Shown: in pieces, positions 18,756 through 27,112 of the stretch
How positions within the stretch are numbered: the first letter of the stretch is position 1
Layout: each line of letters starts with the position of its first letter
Source: Kineococcus endophyticus
GTDB taxonomy: Bacteria > Actinomycetota > Actinomycetes > Actinomycetales > Kineococcaceae
Assembly (NCBI RefSeq): GCF_040796495.1
Contig: NZ_JBFNQN010000014.1
Location: 109,191 to 173,190, forward strand
Length of the DNA stretch: 64,000 bases
Reading direction: 5' to 3'
Program-made: the position numbers and the translations under genes
Notes under the pieces: model-generated
Database searches by the model: none
The model's input: the letters and a program-made list of their open reading frames with translations, nothing else
Told to the model about the DNA's origin: nothing

Positions 18756-18865
18756 GTGATCCCCCCGGACCCGTCGTTCCCGGCGCGACCCCCCGTCGCG
18801 CGAGGCTCACCGTAGACCCACGACTGGGCCGAACGGGTGAGTTCCGGCAGATCCGGTGCGGGACC

Positions 18866-20572
18866 TCAGACGGGCACGATCTCCGGGGCCTGCAGGCGCA
18901 CCGCGTCGGCGGAGGCGTCGTCCGGCTGCTCCTGCGAGGCGCGCTCGGCGGCCACCCGCTCGAGGTAGGTCTTGACCTCCGTCGCGCGTTCCTCCTCGCT
19001 CCAGCCCAGCGGCCCGGCCATGAGGTCGGCGGCCAGCTCGGCCGACTTCGTGCCGCGGTCGTAGGTCTCGATGGAGATGCGGGTCCGCCGGGCCAGGACG
19101 TCGTCGAGGTGACGGGCCCCCTCGTGCGTCACGGCGTAGACGACCTCGGCCTTCAGGTAGTCGTCGGCGTGCGGCAGCACCTCGCCCAGCGTCGGGTCCT
19201 GCGCGACGAGCGCGAGCACCTCGTCGATCGCCGAGCCGTACCGGTTGAGCAGGTGCTCGACGTGGTCGACGTGGATCCCGGCGCGCGCCGCCAGACCGTG
19301 CCGCTGGTTCCACATCGCGTGGTAGCCCTCGGCGCCGACCATCGGGACGTTCTCGGTGGTCGAGGCGGGCACGCGCCCGTCCAGACCCTCCACGGCCACG
19401 TCGACGGCGTCCTTGGCCATGACCCGGTAGGTCGTGTACTTCCCGCCGGCCACGACGACCAGGCCCGGCACGGGGTGACCGACGACGTGCTCCCGGGACA
19501 GCTTGGAGGTCGACTCCGACTCCCCCGACAGCAGCGGGCGCAGCCCGGCGTAGACGCCCTCGACGTCCTCGCGCGTCAGCGGGGACTTCAGGACGGCGTT
19601 GGCGTGCTCGAGGACGTAGTCGATGTCGGCGCTGGTCGCGGCGGGGTGCGCCTTGTCCATCGTCCAGTCGGTGTCGGTCGTCCCGATGATCCAGTGCCGG
19701 CCCCACGGGATGATGAACAGGACGGACTTCTCGGTGCGCAGGATCAGCCCGGTCTTGGACTGGATCCGGTCGCGCGGCACGACGAGGTGGATGCCCTTGG
19801 AGGCGCGCACCTTGAACTGGCCGCGGGCGTTGACGAGTTCCTGCGTCTCGTCGGTCCACACCCCGGTCGCGTTGATGACCTGCTTGGTGCGGACGCGGAT
19901 CTCCCGGCCGGACTCGAGGTCGACGAGGACCGCCCCGACGACGCGCTCGCCCTCGCGGACGAACTCCTTGACCCGCGTGCGGTTGGCGATGAGCGCGCCG
20001 TACGTGGCCGCCGTGCGGGCGATCGTCATGGTGTGGCGGGCGTCGTCCACCTGGCCGTCGTAGTACTGGATCGCCCCGACCATGGCGTCCTTGCGGATGC
20101 CGGGGGCCTCCTTCTGCACGCCCTTGCGGGTCAGGTGCCGGTGCAGCGGGAAACCCTTGTTGTTCCCGCTGGACAGCGCCATGCCGTCGTACAGCGCGAT
20201 GCCGGACCCCACGTAGGGACGTTCGGCGAAACGCTTGGACAGCGGGTAGAGGAACGGCACGGGCTTGACCAGGTGCGGCGCGAGCTTGTTGCGCAGCAGA
20301 CCGCGTTCGGACAGCGCCTCGTGCACCAGGGCGAAGTCGAGCATCTCCAGGTAGCGCAGACCGCCGTGGATGAGCTTGCTGGACCGGCTCGAGGTGCCCG
20401 AGGCCCAGTCGCGCGCCTCCACCATCGCGGTGCGCAGCCCGCGCGTCACCGCGTCCAGCGCGGCCCCCGTCCCGACGACCCCGCCCCCGATGACGAGGAC
20501 GTCGAGTTCACCTTCCGCCATCTCGCGCAGCGCGTCGTCCCGTGCCTGCGGTGACAGTGCCTTGATCTCCAC
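18866..20572 (-). CDS. glpD: FAD-dependent glycerol-3-phosphate dehydrogenase
   Basis: The 568-residue enzyme oxidises glycerol 3-phosphate to dihydroxyacetone phosphate at the membrane and passes electrons to quinone. The FAD-binding VIGGGVVGTGAALDAVTRGL is near residue 27, and the second signature SSKLIHGGLRYLE follows. The GTG at 20572 (VEIKALSPQ) is chosen over the longer open frame because GAGGAG sits 6 nt upstream and upstream residues are unlike the family. It is the last gene of glpF-glpK-glpD, 111 bp after glpK, with a strong hairpin in that gap. Confidence 0.95.
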   Translation of the reverse strand: MEIKALSPQARDDALREMAEGELDVLVIGGGVVGTGAALDAVTRGLRTAMVEARDWASGTSSRSSKLIHGGLRYLEMLDFALVHEALSERGLLRNKLAPHLVKPVPFLYPLSKRFAERPYVGSGIALYDGMALSSGNNKGFPLHRHLTRKGVQKEAPGIRKDAMVGAIQYYDGQVDDARHTMTIARTAATYGALIANRTRVKEFVREGERVVGAVLVDLESGREIRVRTKQVINATGVWTDETQELVNARGQFKVRASKGIHLVVPRDRIQSKTGLILRTEKSVLFIIPWGRHWIIGTTDTDWTMDKAHPAATSADIDYVLEHANAVLKSPLTREDVEGVYAGLRPLLSGESESTSKLSREHVVGHPVPGLVVVAGGKYTTYRVMAKDAVDVAVEGLDGRVPASTTENVPMVGAEGYHAMWNQRHGLAARAGIHVDHVEHLLNRYGSAIDEVLALVAQDPTLGEVLPHADDYLKAEVVYAVTHEGARHLDDVLARRTRISIETYDRGTKSAELAADLMAGPLGWSEEERATEVKTYLERVAAERASQEQPDDASADAVRLQAPEIVPV

Positions 20573-20634
20573 GTCCTGCTCCTCAGCTTCTTCCGTACCG
20601 GATCGAGTGGTGCGACTGGTGCTCGTCCATGGTG

Positions 20635-20667
20635 GGCGCCGGGCGCGCTCCACGCGCGCCCGGCGCC
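20635..20667 (-). terminator. Perfect 14-bp hairpin between glpK and glpD
   Basis: The arms at 20635-20648 (GGCGCCGGGCGCGC) and 20654-20667 are perfectly complementary, with a 5-nt loop. The hairpin starts 17 nt after the glpK stop. No U-rich tract follows on the minus strand. It may therefore act as a partial terminator or as a 3' stabiliser of the glpFK message rather than a full stop. Confidence 0.6.
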
Positions 20668-20683
20668 GCCGGAGAGGGTGTCG

Positions 20684-22219
20684 TCAGTCGACGTCCACCC
20701 AGTTCAACGTCCGCTCGACGGCTTTCTTCCAGCCGCCGTAGCCGTCGGTGCGCTGCTGCTCGTCCCACGTGGGCTCCCAGCGGGCGCCCTCGTTCCAGTT
20801 CTCGCGCAGCTCGTCCAGGCTCTTCCAGAAACCGACCGCCAGACCCGCCGCGTAGGCCGCCCCGAGGGCCGTGGTCTCGGCCACGACGGGCTTGGAGACG
20901 GGGACGCCGAGGATGTCGGCCTGCAGCTGCATGCACAGCGTGTTCGCCGTGATGCCGCCGTCGACCTTGAGCACCTCGACGGCCACACCGGAGTCGGACG
21001 ACATGGCCTCGGTCACGTCGCGGCTCTGGTAGCAGATCGACTCCAGGGTGGCCCGGGCGATGTGCGCGTTGGTGTTGTAGCGCGAGAGGCCGACGATCGC
21101 GCCGCGGGCGTCGGAGCGCCAGTAGGGCGCGAACAGGCCCGAGAACGCCGGGACGAAGTAGCACCCGCCGGAGTCCTCGACCTGGCGGGCCAGGGACTCG
21201 GACTCGCCCGCACCGGAGATGATGCCGAGCTGGTCGCGCAGCCACTGCACGGCCGAACCGGTGACCGCGATCGACCCCTCGAGGGCGTAGACCGGCTTCT
21301 CGTCGTTGAACTGGTAGCAGACCGTGGTCAGCAGCCCGGCCTTGGAGCGGACCAGTTCCTCACCGGTGTTCAGCAGCATGAAGTTGCCGGTGCCGTAGGT
21401 GTTCTTGGCCATGCCCGGGTCGAAGCAGACCTGGCCGACCATGGCCGCCTGCTGGTCACCGAGGATGCCCGTCAGCTTGACCTCCCCGCCGAGCGGACCG
21501 GTCTCCAGCGTCGTGCCGTAGCCCTCGGTGTACGAGGAGGGCTTGATCTCGGGGAGCATCGCCCGCGGGATGCCGAAGATCTCCAGCAGTTCGTCGTCCC
21601 ACTGGCAGGTCTCGAGGTCCATGAGCATGGTGCGGCTGGCGTTCGTCACGTCGGTGACGTGGACGCCGCCGCGCGGACCGCCGGTCAGGTTCCAGATGAG
21701 CCAGGAGTCGGTGTTCCCGAAGATCGCGTCGCCGGCCTCGGCCGCCTCGCGCACCCCGTCGACGTTCTCGAGGATCCACTGGATCTTGCCGCCGGAGAAG
21801 TACGTGGCCGGCGGCAGACCGGCCTTCTGCCGGATCTTCTGGCCGCGCTCGTCGCGATCGAGCGCGGAGGCGATGCGGTCGGTGCGGGTGTCCTGCCACA
21901 CGATCGCGTTGTAGTACGGGCGTCCGGTGTTCTTGTTCCACACGACGGCCGTCTCGCGCTGGTTGGTGATGCCCAGCGCCGCGAGGTCCTTGGCCGTCAG
22001 GTTCGCCTGGCGCAGACCGCTCTGGATGACCGAGCTCGTCCGCTCCCAGATCTCGATCGGGTCGTGCTCGACCCAGCCCGGCTTGGGCATGATCTGGGTG
22101 TGCTCGAGCTGGTACTTGGCGACCTCGTTGCCGCCGTGGTCGAAGACCATGAACCGGCTGGACGTGGTGCCCTGGTCGACGGCGCCGACGTACCGGGGGC
22201 CGTTCGTGCTGTCTGCCAT
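20684..22219 (-). CDS. glpK: Glycerol kinase
   Basis: The 511-residue FGGY-family kinase phosphorylates glycerol to glycerol 3-phosphate. [17 protein letters not shown] is the N-terminal phosphate-binding motif. [18 protein letters not shown] and [18 protein letters not shown] are typical C-terminal lobe motifs. Length is normal (about 500). It lies 62 bp after glpF and feeds glpD. An enteric-type EIIA-Glc site cannot be judged from sequence alone. Confidence 0.97.
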   Translation of the reverse strand: MADSTNGPRYVGAVDQGTTSSRFMVFDHGGNEVAKYQLEHTQIMPKPGWVEHDPIEIWERTSSVIQSGLRQANLTAKDLAALGITNQRETAVVWNKNTGRPYYNAIVWQDTRTDRIASALDRDERGQKIRQKAGLPPATYFSGGKIQWILENVDGVREAAEAGDAIFGNTDSWLIWNLTGGPRGGVHVTDVTNASRTMLMDLETCQWDDELLEIFGIPRAMLPEIKPSSYTEGYGTTLETGPLGGEVKLTGILGDQQAAMVGQVCFDPGMAKNTYGTGNFMLLNTGEELVRSKAGLLTTVCYQFNDEKPVYALEGSIAVTGSAVQWLRDQLGIISGAGESESLARQVEDSGGCYFVPAFSGLFAPYWRSDARGAIVGLSRYNTNAHIARATLESICYQSRDVTEAMSSDSGVAVEVLKVDGGITANTLCMQLQADILGVPVSKPVVAETTALGAAYAAGLAVGFWKSLDELRENWNEGARWEPTWDEQQRTDGYGGWKKAVERTLNWVDVD

Positions 22220-22281
22220 GTCGTGGATTCCGTTCTCTGCGTCGAGTGGGACGGGTCTGGAGACGTGCCGGGGGGAGGGTT

Positions 22282-23124
22282 TCAGTCGTCGGTGCGGACG
22301 CGGCCCTCGGGCTCGGCCGCGGCCGGGTCGGGCAGGTGCCGTTCGACGAGCACCTTGTACAGGCCGCCGCCGACGAGCCCGCCGAGGACGGGGGCGACGA
22401 TCGGGACCCAGAAGTAGAAGGCTCCGCCGGGTTCGCGCATCGCCGTGGAGTAGCCGCTCACGAAGGACGCCAGGCGCGGGCCGAAGTCGCGGGCCGGGTT
22501 GATGGCGTACCCGGCGTTGGAACCCCAGGCCATGCCGATCCCGACGACGACGAGGCCGACGATGAAGGGGGCCAGGTTCGCCCCGGGCGGCATCGCCTTG
22601 GTCTGGCTGATGGCGAAGATGAGGAACACGAGGATCGCGGTGCCGACGACCTGGTCGAGGAAGGCCGTGCCGATCGAGACGTTCTCCCCGGGCAGCGTCG
22701 AGAAGATGCCCTGGGTCGTGTACGTGTGCCCGGGGTCGAGGGCGTCGATGGCGTCCGCGTAGGTCCAGCGGACGACGAGCGCGGCCACGAAGGCGCCGAG
22801 GAACTGGGCGAGGCTGTAGGGCAGGACCTTCTTCCAGGAGAAGCCCTGGAAGACGGCGAGCGCGATGGTCACCGCCGGGTTCAGGTGCGCGCCCGTCGTG
22901 CGGCCGGCGACGTAGATGCCCATCGTCACGCCCAGGCCCCAGGCCCAGTGGATGGAGTCGTCACCGCCGTTCTTGCCCGCCACGACCTGGGCGACGACGC
23001 CCACGCCGAACAGGATGAGGATGGCGGTGCCGGCGAACTCGGCGAGCAGCTCGCCGGCGAGGGTCGGTGTGCGGGGCACGGCGCGCGCAGGCGCCGTGGC
23101 CGGCGAGGAACTGCTGTGGGACAT
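22282..23124 (-). CDS. glpF: Glycerol uptake facilitator (aquaglyceroporin)
   Basis: The 280-residue channel has six membrane helices and two half-helices with NPA boxes: HLNPAVT (N82) and [11 protein letters not shown] (N209). The Asp directly after the second NPAR is a mark of glycerol-conducting members rather than water-only channels. The ATG at 23124 has GTGGAG 5 nt upstream. A longer reading frame exists upstream but has no family similarity. It is the first gene of the glp operon and lies about 100 bp from a palindromic operator candidate. Confidence 0.93.
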   Translation of the reverse strand: MSHSSSSPATAPARAVPRTPTLAGELLAEFAGTAILILFGVGVVAQVVAGKNGGDDSIHWAWGLGVTMGIYVAGRTTGAHLNPAVTIALAVFQGFSWKKVLPYSLAQFLGAFVAALVVRWTYADAIDALDPGHTYTTQGIFSTLPGENVSIGTAFLDQVVGTAILVFLIFAISQTKAMPPGANLAPFIVGLVVVGIGMAWGSNAGYAINPARDFGPRLASFVSGYSTAMREPGGAFYFWVPIVAPVLGGLVGGGLYKVLVERHLPDPAAAEPEGRVRTDD

Positions 23125-23221
23125 GTGAACTCCACGTTGAGTCGAGTGGTGGGGCTGTCGTTCCGCCTCCTTGCCGTGCTCGTGAAGGTAGGCAGGCCCG
23201 GAAGTCCCGTCAACGCCGCGA

Positions 23222-23238
23222 GTTCGACGATGTCGAAC
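23222..23238. promoter_or_regulatory. Palindromic operator candidate of the glp operon
   Basis: GTTCGAC-GAT-GTCGAAC is a perfect 7-bp inverted repeat with a 3-bp spacer. It lies 98 bp before the glpF start in the region shared with the divergent EAL gene. Actinobacterial glycerol operons are often controlled by IclR-type (GylR) repressors on such palindromes. No regulator gene is in the window, so the assignment is an inference. Confidence 0.5.
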
Positions 23239-23333
23239 GATCCGCACTGCGGCCGAGGTCACCGGTGCTGACGTTGAGTCACCGTTCACCCGGACGGCTC
23301 AAGGTGGGGACGCGACCTGCCGATGACGCGACC

Positions 23334-24920
23334 ATGACGACGCTGGACACCCGGCCGGACGCGCGCCCGGACCTGCGCCCCGACCCCCTCGGGGTGGTCC
23401 TGGGCCGCGGGCTGCTGCGCACCGTGCTCCAGCCCGTCCACGACGCCGTCACCGGGGCCGGCGTGGCCGTCGAGGCGCTGCTGCGCGGCCCGGCCGACTC
23501 CGCGCTCGCCTCCCCCGCCCACCTGTTCCGCGCCGCGGCCGCCACCGGGCGCACCGCCGAGCTCGACCGGGCCGCCCGCGACACCGCCCTGGCCGCCCTC
23601 GCCGGCGTCCTCCCCGCGGCGCCGCGCACGGTCTTCCTCAACACCTCCCTGGAGGGGTTCACCGACGCCCCGGACGTGCCGCCCGGCCTGCAGGTCGTCG
23701 TCGACGTCTCGGCCCGCAGCCTCCTGCGCGCCCCCGGTCCGACGGTCCGCCTGCTCCGCCGCGTCCGCGCCCTCGGACTGCCGGTGGCGCTCGACGACCT
23801 CGGCGCCGACGTCGACGTGACGGCGCTGCTGACCGTCGTGCGGCCCGAGGTGGTCAAGCTCGACCTCCGTCGCCTGGCCCGCCGGCCCGCCGACGAGGTG
23901 GCCGCCCTGGCCGGGTCCGTCGGCGCGCACACCGCCCGCACCGGCGCCCTCGTGCTGGTCGAGTCGGTCGAGGACGAGGACGACCGGCGCAGCGCCCTGG
24001 CCCTGGGGGCCGACCTCGTGCAGGGGTGGGGCGTCGCCCACCCGGTCCGGCCCGAGGACCTGCCCGCCACCGGGACGCTCGTCCTGCCCACCCCCGCCCG
24101 GCCGGCGGTCCCCTGGCGCTCGGCCCCCTCCCGGACCGTGCCGGTCGCCGTCGCAGACGCGGCCCTGGCGCACCTGCGGTTGCGGACCCGCCGCCGGCAG
24201 GACCCGGTGGCCCTGGTGTCCCTCGGCGGTCCCGCCGCCCGGAGGTCGGCGGCCGACCTGGGCCGGGTCGCCGTGCGCGCCCACGCCGACCTCGACGGCC
24301 ACGGGCTCGCCGTCCTGGGTCCGGACGCGGCCTGCGTCGTGCTCGCCCGGCCGGGCCGCACCCTCGCCGAGCGCGAGCTGCTCGTGAGCCACGACCCGGA
24401 CCTCGTCGCCGACCTCGTCGGCGACGTCCTGGCGGACGAGCGGACCCCGGCCCGGGAGAGCGTGGACGCCGCGGAGGCGAGCCCCCGGCACCCCACGCTC
24501 ACCGACGTCGTGGCGCAGGCCCTCGAAGCCGACCGGGCGACCGGCACCGGCACCGGGCTGCTCCTCGTCGGCGTCGACGGCACCTGCCGGCGCGGGGGTC
24601 GGGAGGCCGTGGTGCGCCGGATGCGGCGCGCGGTCCGCTCGGTGGACCGCTGGCTGCCGCTGGGTCCGGACCTCTTCGCGGTGCTGCTGACGGGGCTGCC
24701 ACGGGCCGGCAGCGAGGGCGTCGTCGAGCGCGTCGCGGACGCCCTGCTGCTGGCCGTGGAGCTGGCCGTGGACGACCACCCGACGATGTCGGTGAGCATC
24801 GGGGCGAGCCTGGCGCCCGTGCGCGCCGTGACCGCCGCGGAGGCCCACCGCCAGGCGTCCGCCGCCCTGGAATCGGCACGTGGTGCCGGAGGCGGCTGCG
24901 CGCGCATCTGGCCCGTCTGA
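23334..24920 (+). CDS. EAL-domain protein with a degenerate GGDEF domain
   Basis: The 528-residue cytosolic protein has an EAL domain (about 15-245) in the unusual N-terminal position. Kept residues: VEALLRG, the NTSL asparagine, ALDDLGAD, VKLDL, LVESVED and QGWGV. The glutamate of the usual ELTE segment is absent (VVVDVSARS). The C-terminal 130 residues resemble GGDEF but the signature reads LGPDLFAVLL, so cyclase activity is improbable. It may degrade or only bind cyclic di-GMP. The ATG at 23334 lacks a clear ribosome-binding site; a GTG at 23304 is in frame. Confidence 0.75.
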   Translation: MTTLDTRPDARPDLRPDPLGVVLGRGLLRTVLQPVHDAVTGAGVAVEALLRGPADSALASPAHLFRAAAATGRTAELDRAARDTALAALAGVLPAAPRTVFLNTSLEGFTDAPDVPPGLQVVVDVSARSLLRAPGPTVRLLRRVRALGLPVALDDLGADVDVTALLTVVRPEVVKLDLRRLARRPADEVAALAGSVGAHTARTGALVLVESVEDEDDRRSALALGADLVQGWGVAHPVRPEDLPATGTLVLPTPARPAVPWRSAPSRTVPVAVADAALAHLRLRTRRRQDPVALVSLGGPAARRSAADLGRVAVRAHADLDGHGLAVLGPDAACVVLARPGRTLAERELLVSHDPDLVADLVGDVLADERTPARESVDAAEASPRHPTLTDVVAQALEADRATGTGTGLLLVGVDGTCRRGGREAVVRRMRRAVRSVDRWLPLGPDLFAVLLTGLPRAGSEGVVERVADALLLAVELAVDDHPTMSVSIGASLAPVRAVTAAEAHRQASAALESARGAGGGCARIWPV

Positions 24921-24993
24921 CAAGCTCGTCCCCGACGGGTCGCTCGGACCCGGGGCCGCGGCGCCGCGGCCGTGGACGAGGGACTCGGTGGGG

Positions 24994-26226
24994 ATGTCGG
25001 GGTACTTCGCGCTGCTGCGCGATCCGGTGGTGGCACGACCGTTCGTGGCCTCGGTGGTGGCGCGCATCCCCATCGCGACGGCTCCCCTGGGGCTCGTCCT
25101 GCTCGTGCGCACGGCCCGTGACAACTACACGCTCGCCGGGATCGTCACGGGCCTGTTCGCCGTGGGTCTGGCCGTCGGCTCGCCCCTGTGGGGCCGGGCG
25201 ATGGACCGGATCGGTCAGCCCCGCGTGCTCATCCCGGCGGCGAGCGTCTCCGGCCTGTTCCTGCTGCTGCTCACCGGCGCGACGGTGTGGACGGCCGTGC
25301 CGGCGGCCGTCCTGCCGGTCCTGGCCGTGCTGGCCGGGGCGGCCTTCCCGCCGCTGAGCCCGGCGATGCGCTCGACGTGGCGCGTCGTCGTGACCTCCGA
25401 GCGCGGCCGGCGCCGCGGCTACGCCCTCGACGCCGCAGCCGTCGAGACGATCTTCGTCGGCGGGCCGCTGCTGCTCAGCGTGCTCCTGCTGCTCGGGGTC
25501 GCCCCGCTGCCGCTGCTCGTCACCGTCGTCCTGCTCGTGGGGGGCACCCTCGTCTACGCCCGCTCCCCCGGCGCCCGGCGGGTCCGCCCGCAACCGGTCG
25601 GCGCGGGCGGTCACGGGGCGGGGGCCGCCCTGCTGCACAGTCCCGGTTTCGTGCTGCTCCTGACCGTCATGGCCGTGATGAGCGTCGGCTTCGGCATCCT
25701 CGACGTGTCGATGGCGGGGCTGGCCGAGCACCTGCTGGGCTCGGCCGACCGGCTCGGCGTCCTCTTCGCCCCCATCGCCGGGGGGTCGGCGATCGGCGGG
25801 CTCCTCTACGGCAGCCGCGACTGGCGCAGCCCGGACCGGCGCCGGCTGCTCGTGACGCTGACGCTGTTCGGCAGCCTCCTGTTCACCGTGGCCTTCGCGG
25901 CCGGCGAGGGGATCCCCCTCGTGGTGCTGCTCGTGGTGCTCTTCTTCACCGGCCTCTTCATCTCCCCCAACCTCATCGCCGCCCAGGGTCTCGTCGACCT
26001 GCTCGCCCCGGGGCACCGCCTCGGGGAGGCCCAGGCCTGGTTGTCGACCGCCATCACGGCCGGGGCGGCGGTCGGCAACGCCGTCGCCGGGATCCTGCTG
26101 GACCTCGCCGGAGCGCGCACGGCGCTCGGCGTCGCGGCGACGGCCGTCGTCTCCGCCGCGGCCGTCTGCCTGCTGGCGCAGCGGACCTGGGCCGCCCGGC
26201 AGTCCGACCCCGTTCCCGTTCACTAG
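24994..26226 (+). CDS. MFS transporter (drug/metabolite efflux type)
   Basis: The 410-residue protein has twelve predicted membrane helices and the loop 2-3 signature SPLWGRAMDRIGQPR. It lacks sugar-porter motifs, so an exporter of the multidrug or amphiphile type is more likely. The ATG at 24994 (MSGYFALLRDP) follows a GGTGGGG stretch; a GTG two codons earlier is also possible. It lies 73 bp after the EAL gene and its stop codon TAG is part of the -10 hexamer of the next gene. Confidence 0.8.
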   Translation: MSGYFALLRDPVVARPFVASVVARIPIATAPLGLVLLVRTARDNYTLAGIVTGLFAVGLAVGSPLWGRAMDRIGQPRVLIPAASVSGLFLLLLTGATVWTAVPAAVLPVLAVLAGAAFPPLSPAMRSTWRVVVTSERGRRRGYALDAAAVETIFVGGPLLLSVLLLLGVAPLPLLVTVVLLVGGTLVYARSPGARRVRPQPVGAGGHGAGAALLHSPGFVLLLTVMAVMSVGFGILDVSMAGLAEHLLGSADRLGVLFAPIAGGSAIGGLLYGSRDWRSPDRRRLLVTLTLFGSLLFTVAFAAGEGIPLVVLLVVLFFTGLFISPNLIAAQGLVDLLAPGHRLGEAQAWLSTAITAGAAVGNAVAGILLDLAGARTALGVAATAVVSAAAVCLLAQRTWAARQSDPVPVH

Positions 26227-26229
26227 GCT
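26224..26229 (+). promoter_or_regulatory. Probable -10 element of the SDR gene, overlapping the MFS stop
   Basis: TAGGCT includes the TAG stop of the MFS gene and lies 8 nt before the GTG at 26238. No ribosome-binding site is seen, so the SDR may have its own leaderless message. Confidence 0.4.
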
Positions 26230-26237
26230 CGCCCCCC

Positions 26238-27062
26238 GTGAGCAGCAGCCCGTCCTCCCGTCCCACCGCCCTCGTCACGGGGGCCACCGCCGGCCTCGGG
26301 GCGGCCTACGCGCGCTCACTCGCCCGTCGTGGGCACGACCTCGTCGTCGTCGCGCGCGACGTCGAGCGCCTGGAGTCGACCGCGAGCGCCCTGCGCACCG
26401 AGTTCGGGGTCGAGGTCGAGGTGCTGGCCGCGGACCTGTCCGACCGCGCGGCGCTGCAGCGGGTCGCCGACCGCGTGGGCAGCCGGGAGGCGCCCGTCGA
26501 CGTCCTGGTCAACAACGCGGGGTTCGGTCTGCGGCAGCGCTTCGTCGACGGTGAGCCGGCCGACCACGAGCGCATGTTCGACGTGCTGTGCCGGGCCGTG
26601 ATGGTCCTGTCGCGCGCGGCGACCGGCGCCATGGTCCCGCGCGGCAGGGGCCGCATCCTCAACGTGGGCTCGGTCGCCGGGCTGGTCCCGGGGGGCGGGC
26701 ACTACTCGGCGGCCAAGGCCTACGTCATCGTGCTCACCGAGACGATGGCCGGGGAGCTGCGCGGGACGGGCGTGAGCGCGACGGTGGTCGAGCCGGGCTA
26801 CGTGCGCACCGAGTTCCACGCCCGGTCGGGCATGTCCTCCGGCGGCACCTCGTCGCTGTCGAGCCGGATCTGGCTGGACATCGAGGACGTGGTGGACGCC
26901 TCCCTCGAGGACCTCTTCGCGGGCCGGCCCGTGAGCGTGCCGACGAAGCGGTGGAAGGCGGTCTCGGCCGTCCTCGACGTCGTGCCCCGCCGGGTGGTCA
27001 GCTCGGTGTGGAACCGGATGCCGTCGGGGGCCAAGCGCCGCCACCCGACCGCCGGCGAGTGA
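26238..27062 (+). CDS. Short-chain dehydrogenase/reductase
   Basis: The 274-residue classical SDR has the cofactor motif TGATAGLGAAYA, NNAGFG, and the catalytic serine then YSAAK (Tyr-x-x-x-Lys). R in VVVARDVERLE after the second strand favours NADP(H). The C-terminal tail (IEDVVDASLEDLFAGRP) resembles SDRs annotated as acyl- or ketoreductases of lipid metabolism, but no substrate can be given. The GTG at 26238 lies 11 bp after the MFS stop. Confidence 0.87.
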   Translation: MSSSPSSRPTALVTGATAGLGAAYARSLARRGHDLVVVARDVERLESTASALRTEFGVEVEVLAADLSDRAALQRVADRVGSREAPVDVLVNNAGFGLRQRFVDGEPADHERMFDVLCRAVMVLSRAATGAMVPRGRGRILNVGSVAGLVPGGGHYSAAKAYVIVLTETMAGELRGTGVSATVVEPGYVRTEFHARSGMSSGGTSSLSSRIWLDIEDVVDASLEDLFAGRPVSVPTKRWKAVSAVLDVVPRRVVSSVWNRMPSGAKRRHPTAGE

Positions 27063-27100
27063 TGGTTTCTAGAACTCAGACACGGAGCGTAGTCGAGGCG

Positions 27101-27106
27101 TAACGT
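27101..27106 (+). promoter_or_regulatory. Probable -10 element, leaderless start of the PP2C regulator
   Basis: TAACGT lies 6 nt before the ATG at 27113. The AAAGG between could act as a weak ribosome-binding site only if transcription starts further upstream. Confidence 0.4.
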
Positions 27107-27112
27107 AAAGGC

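Noticed and set aside
23272..23280. A TGACG near the EAL gene as another KdpE site
   Set aside because: Only one copy is present and there is no 11-bp partner.
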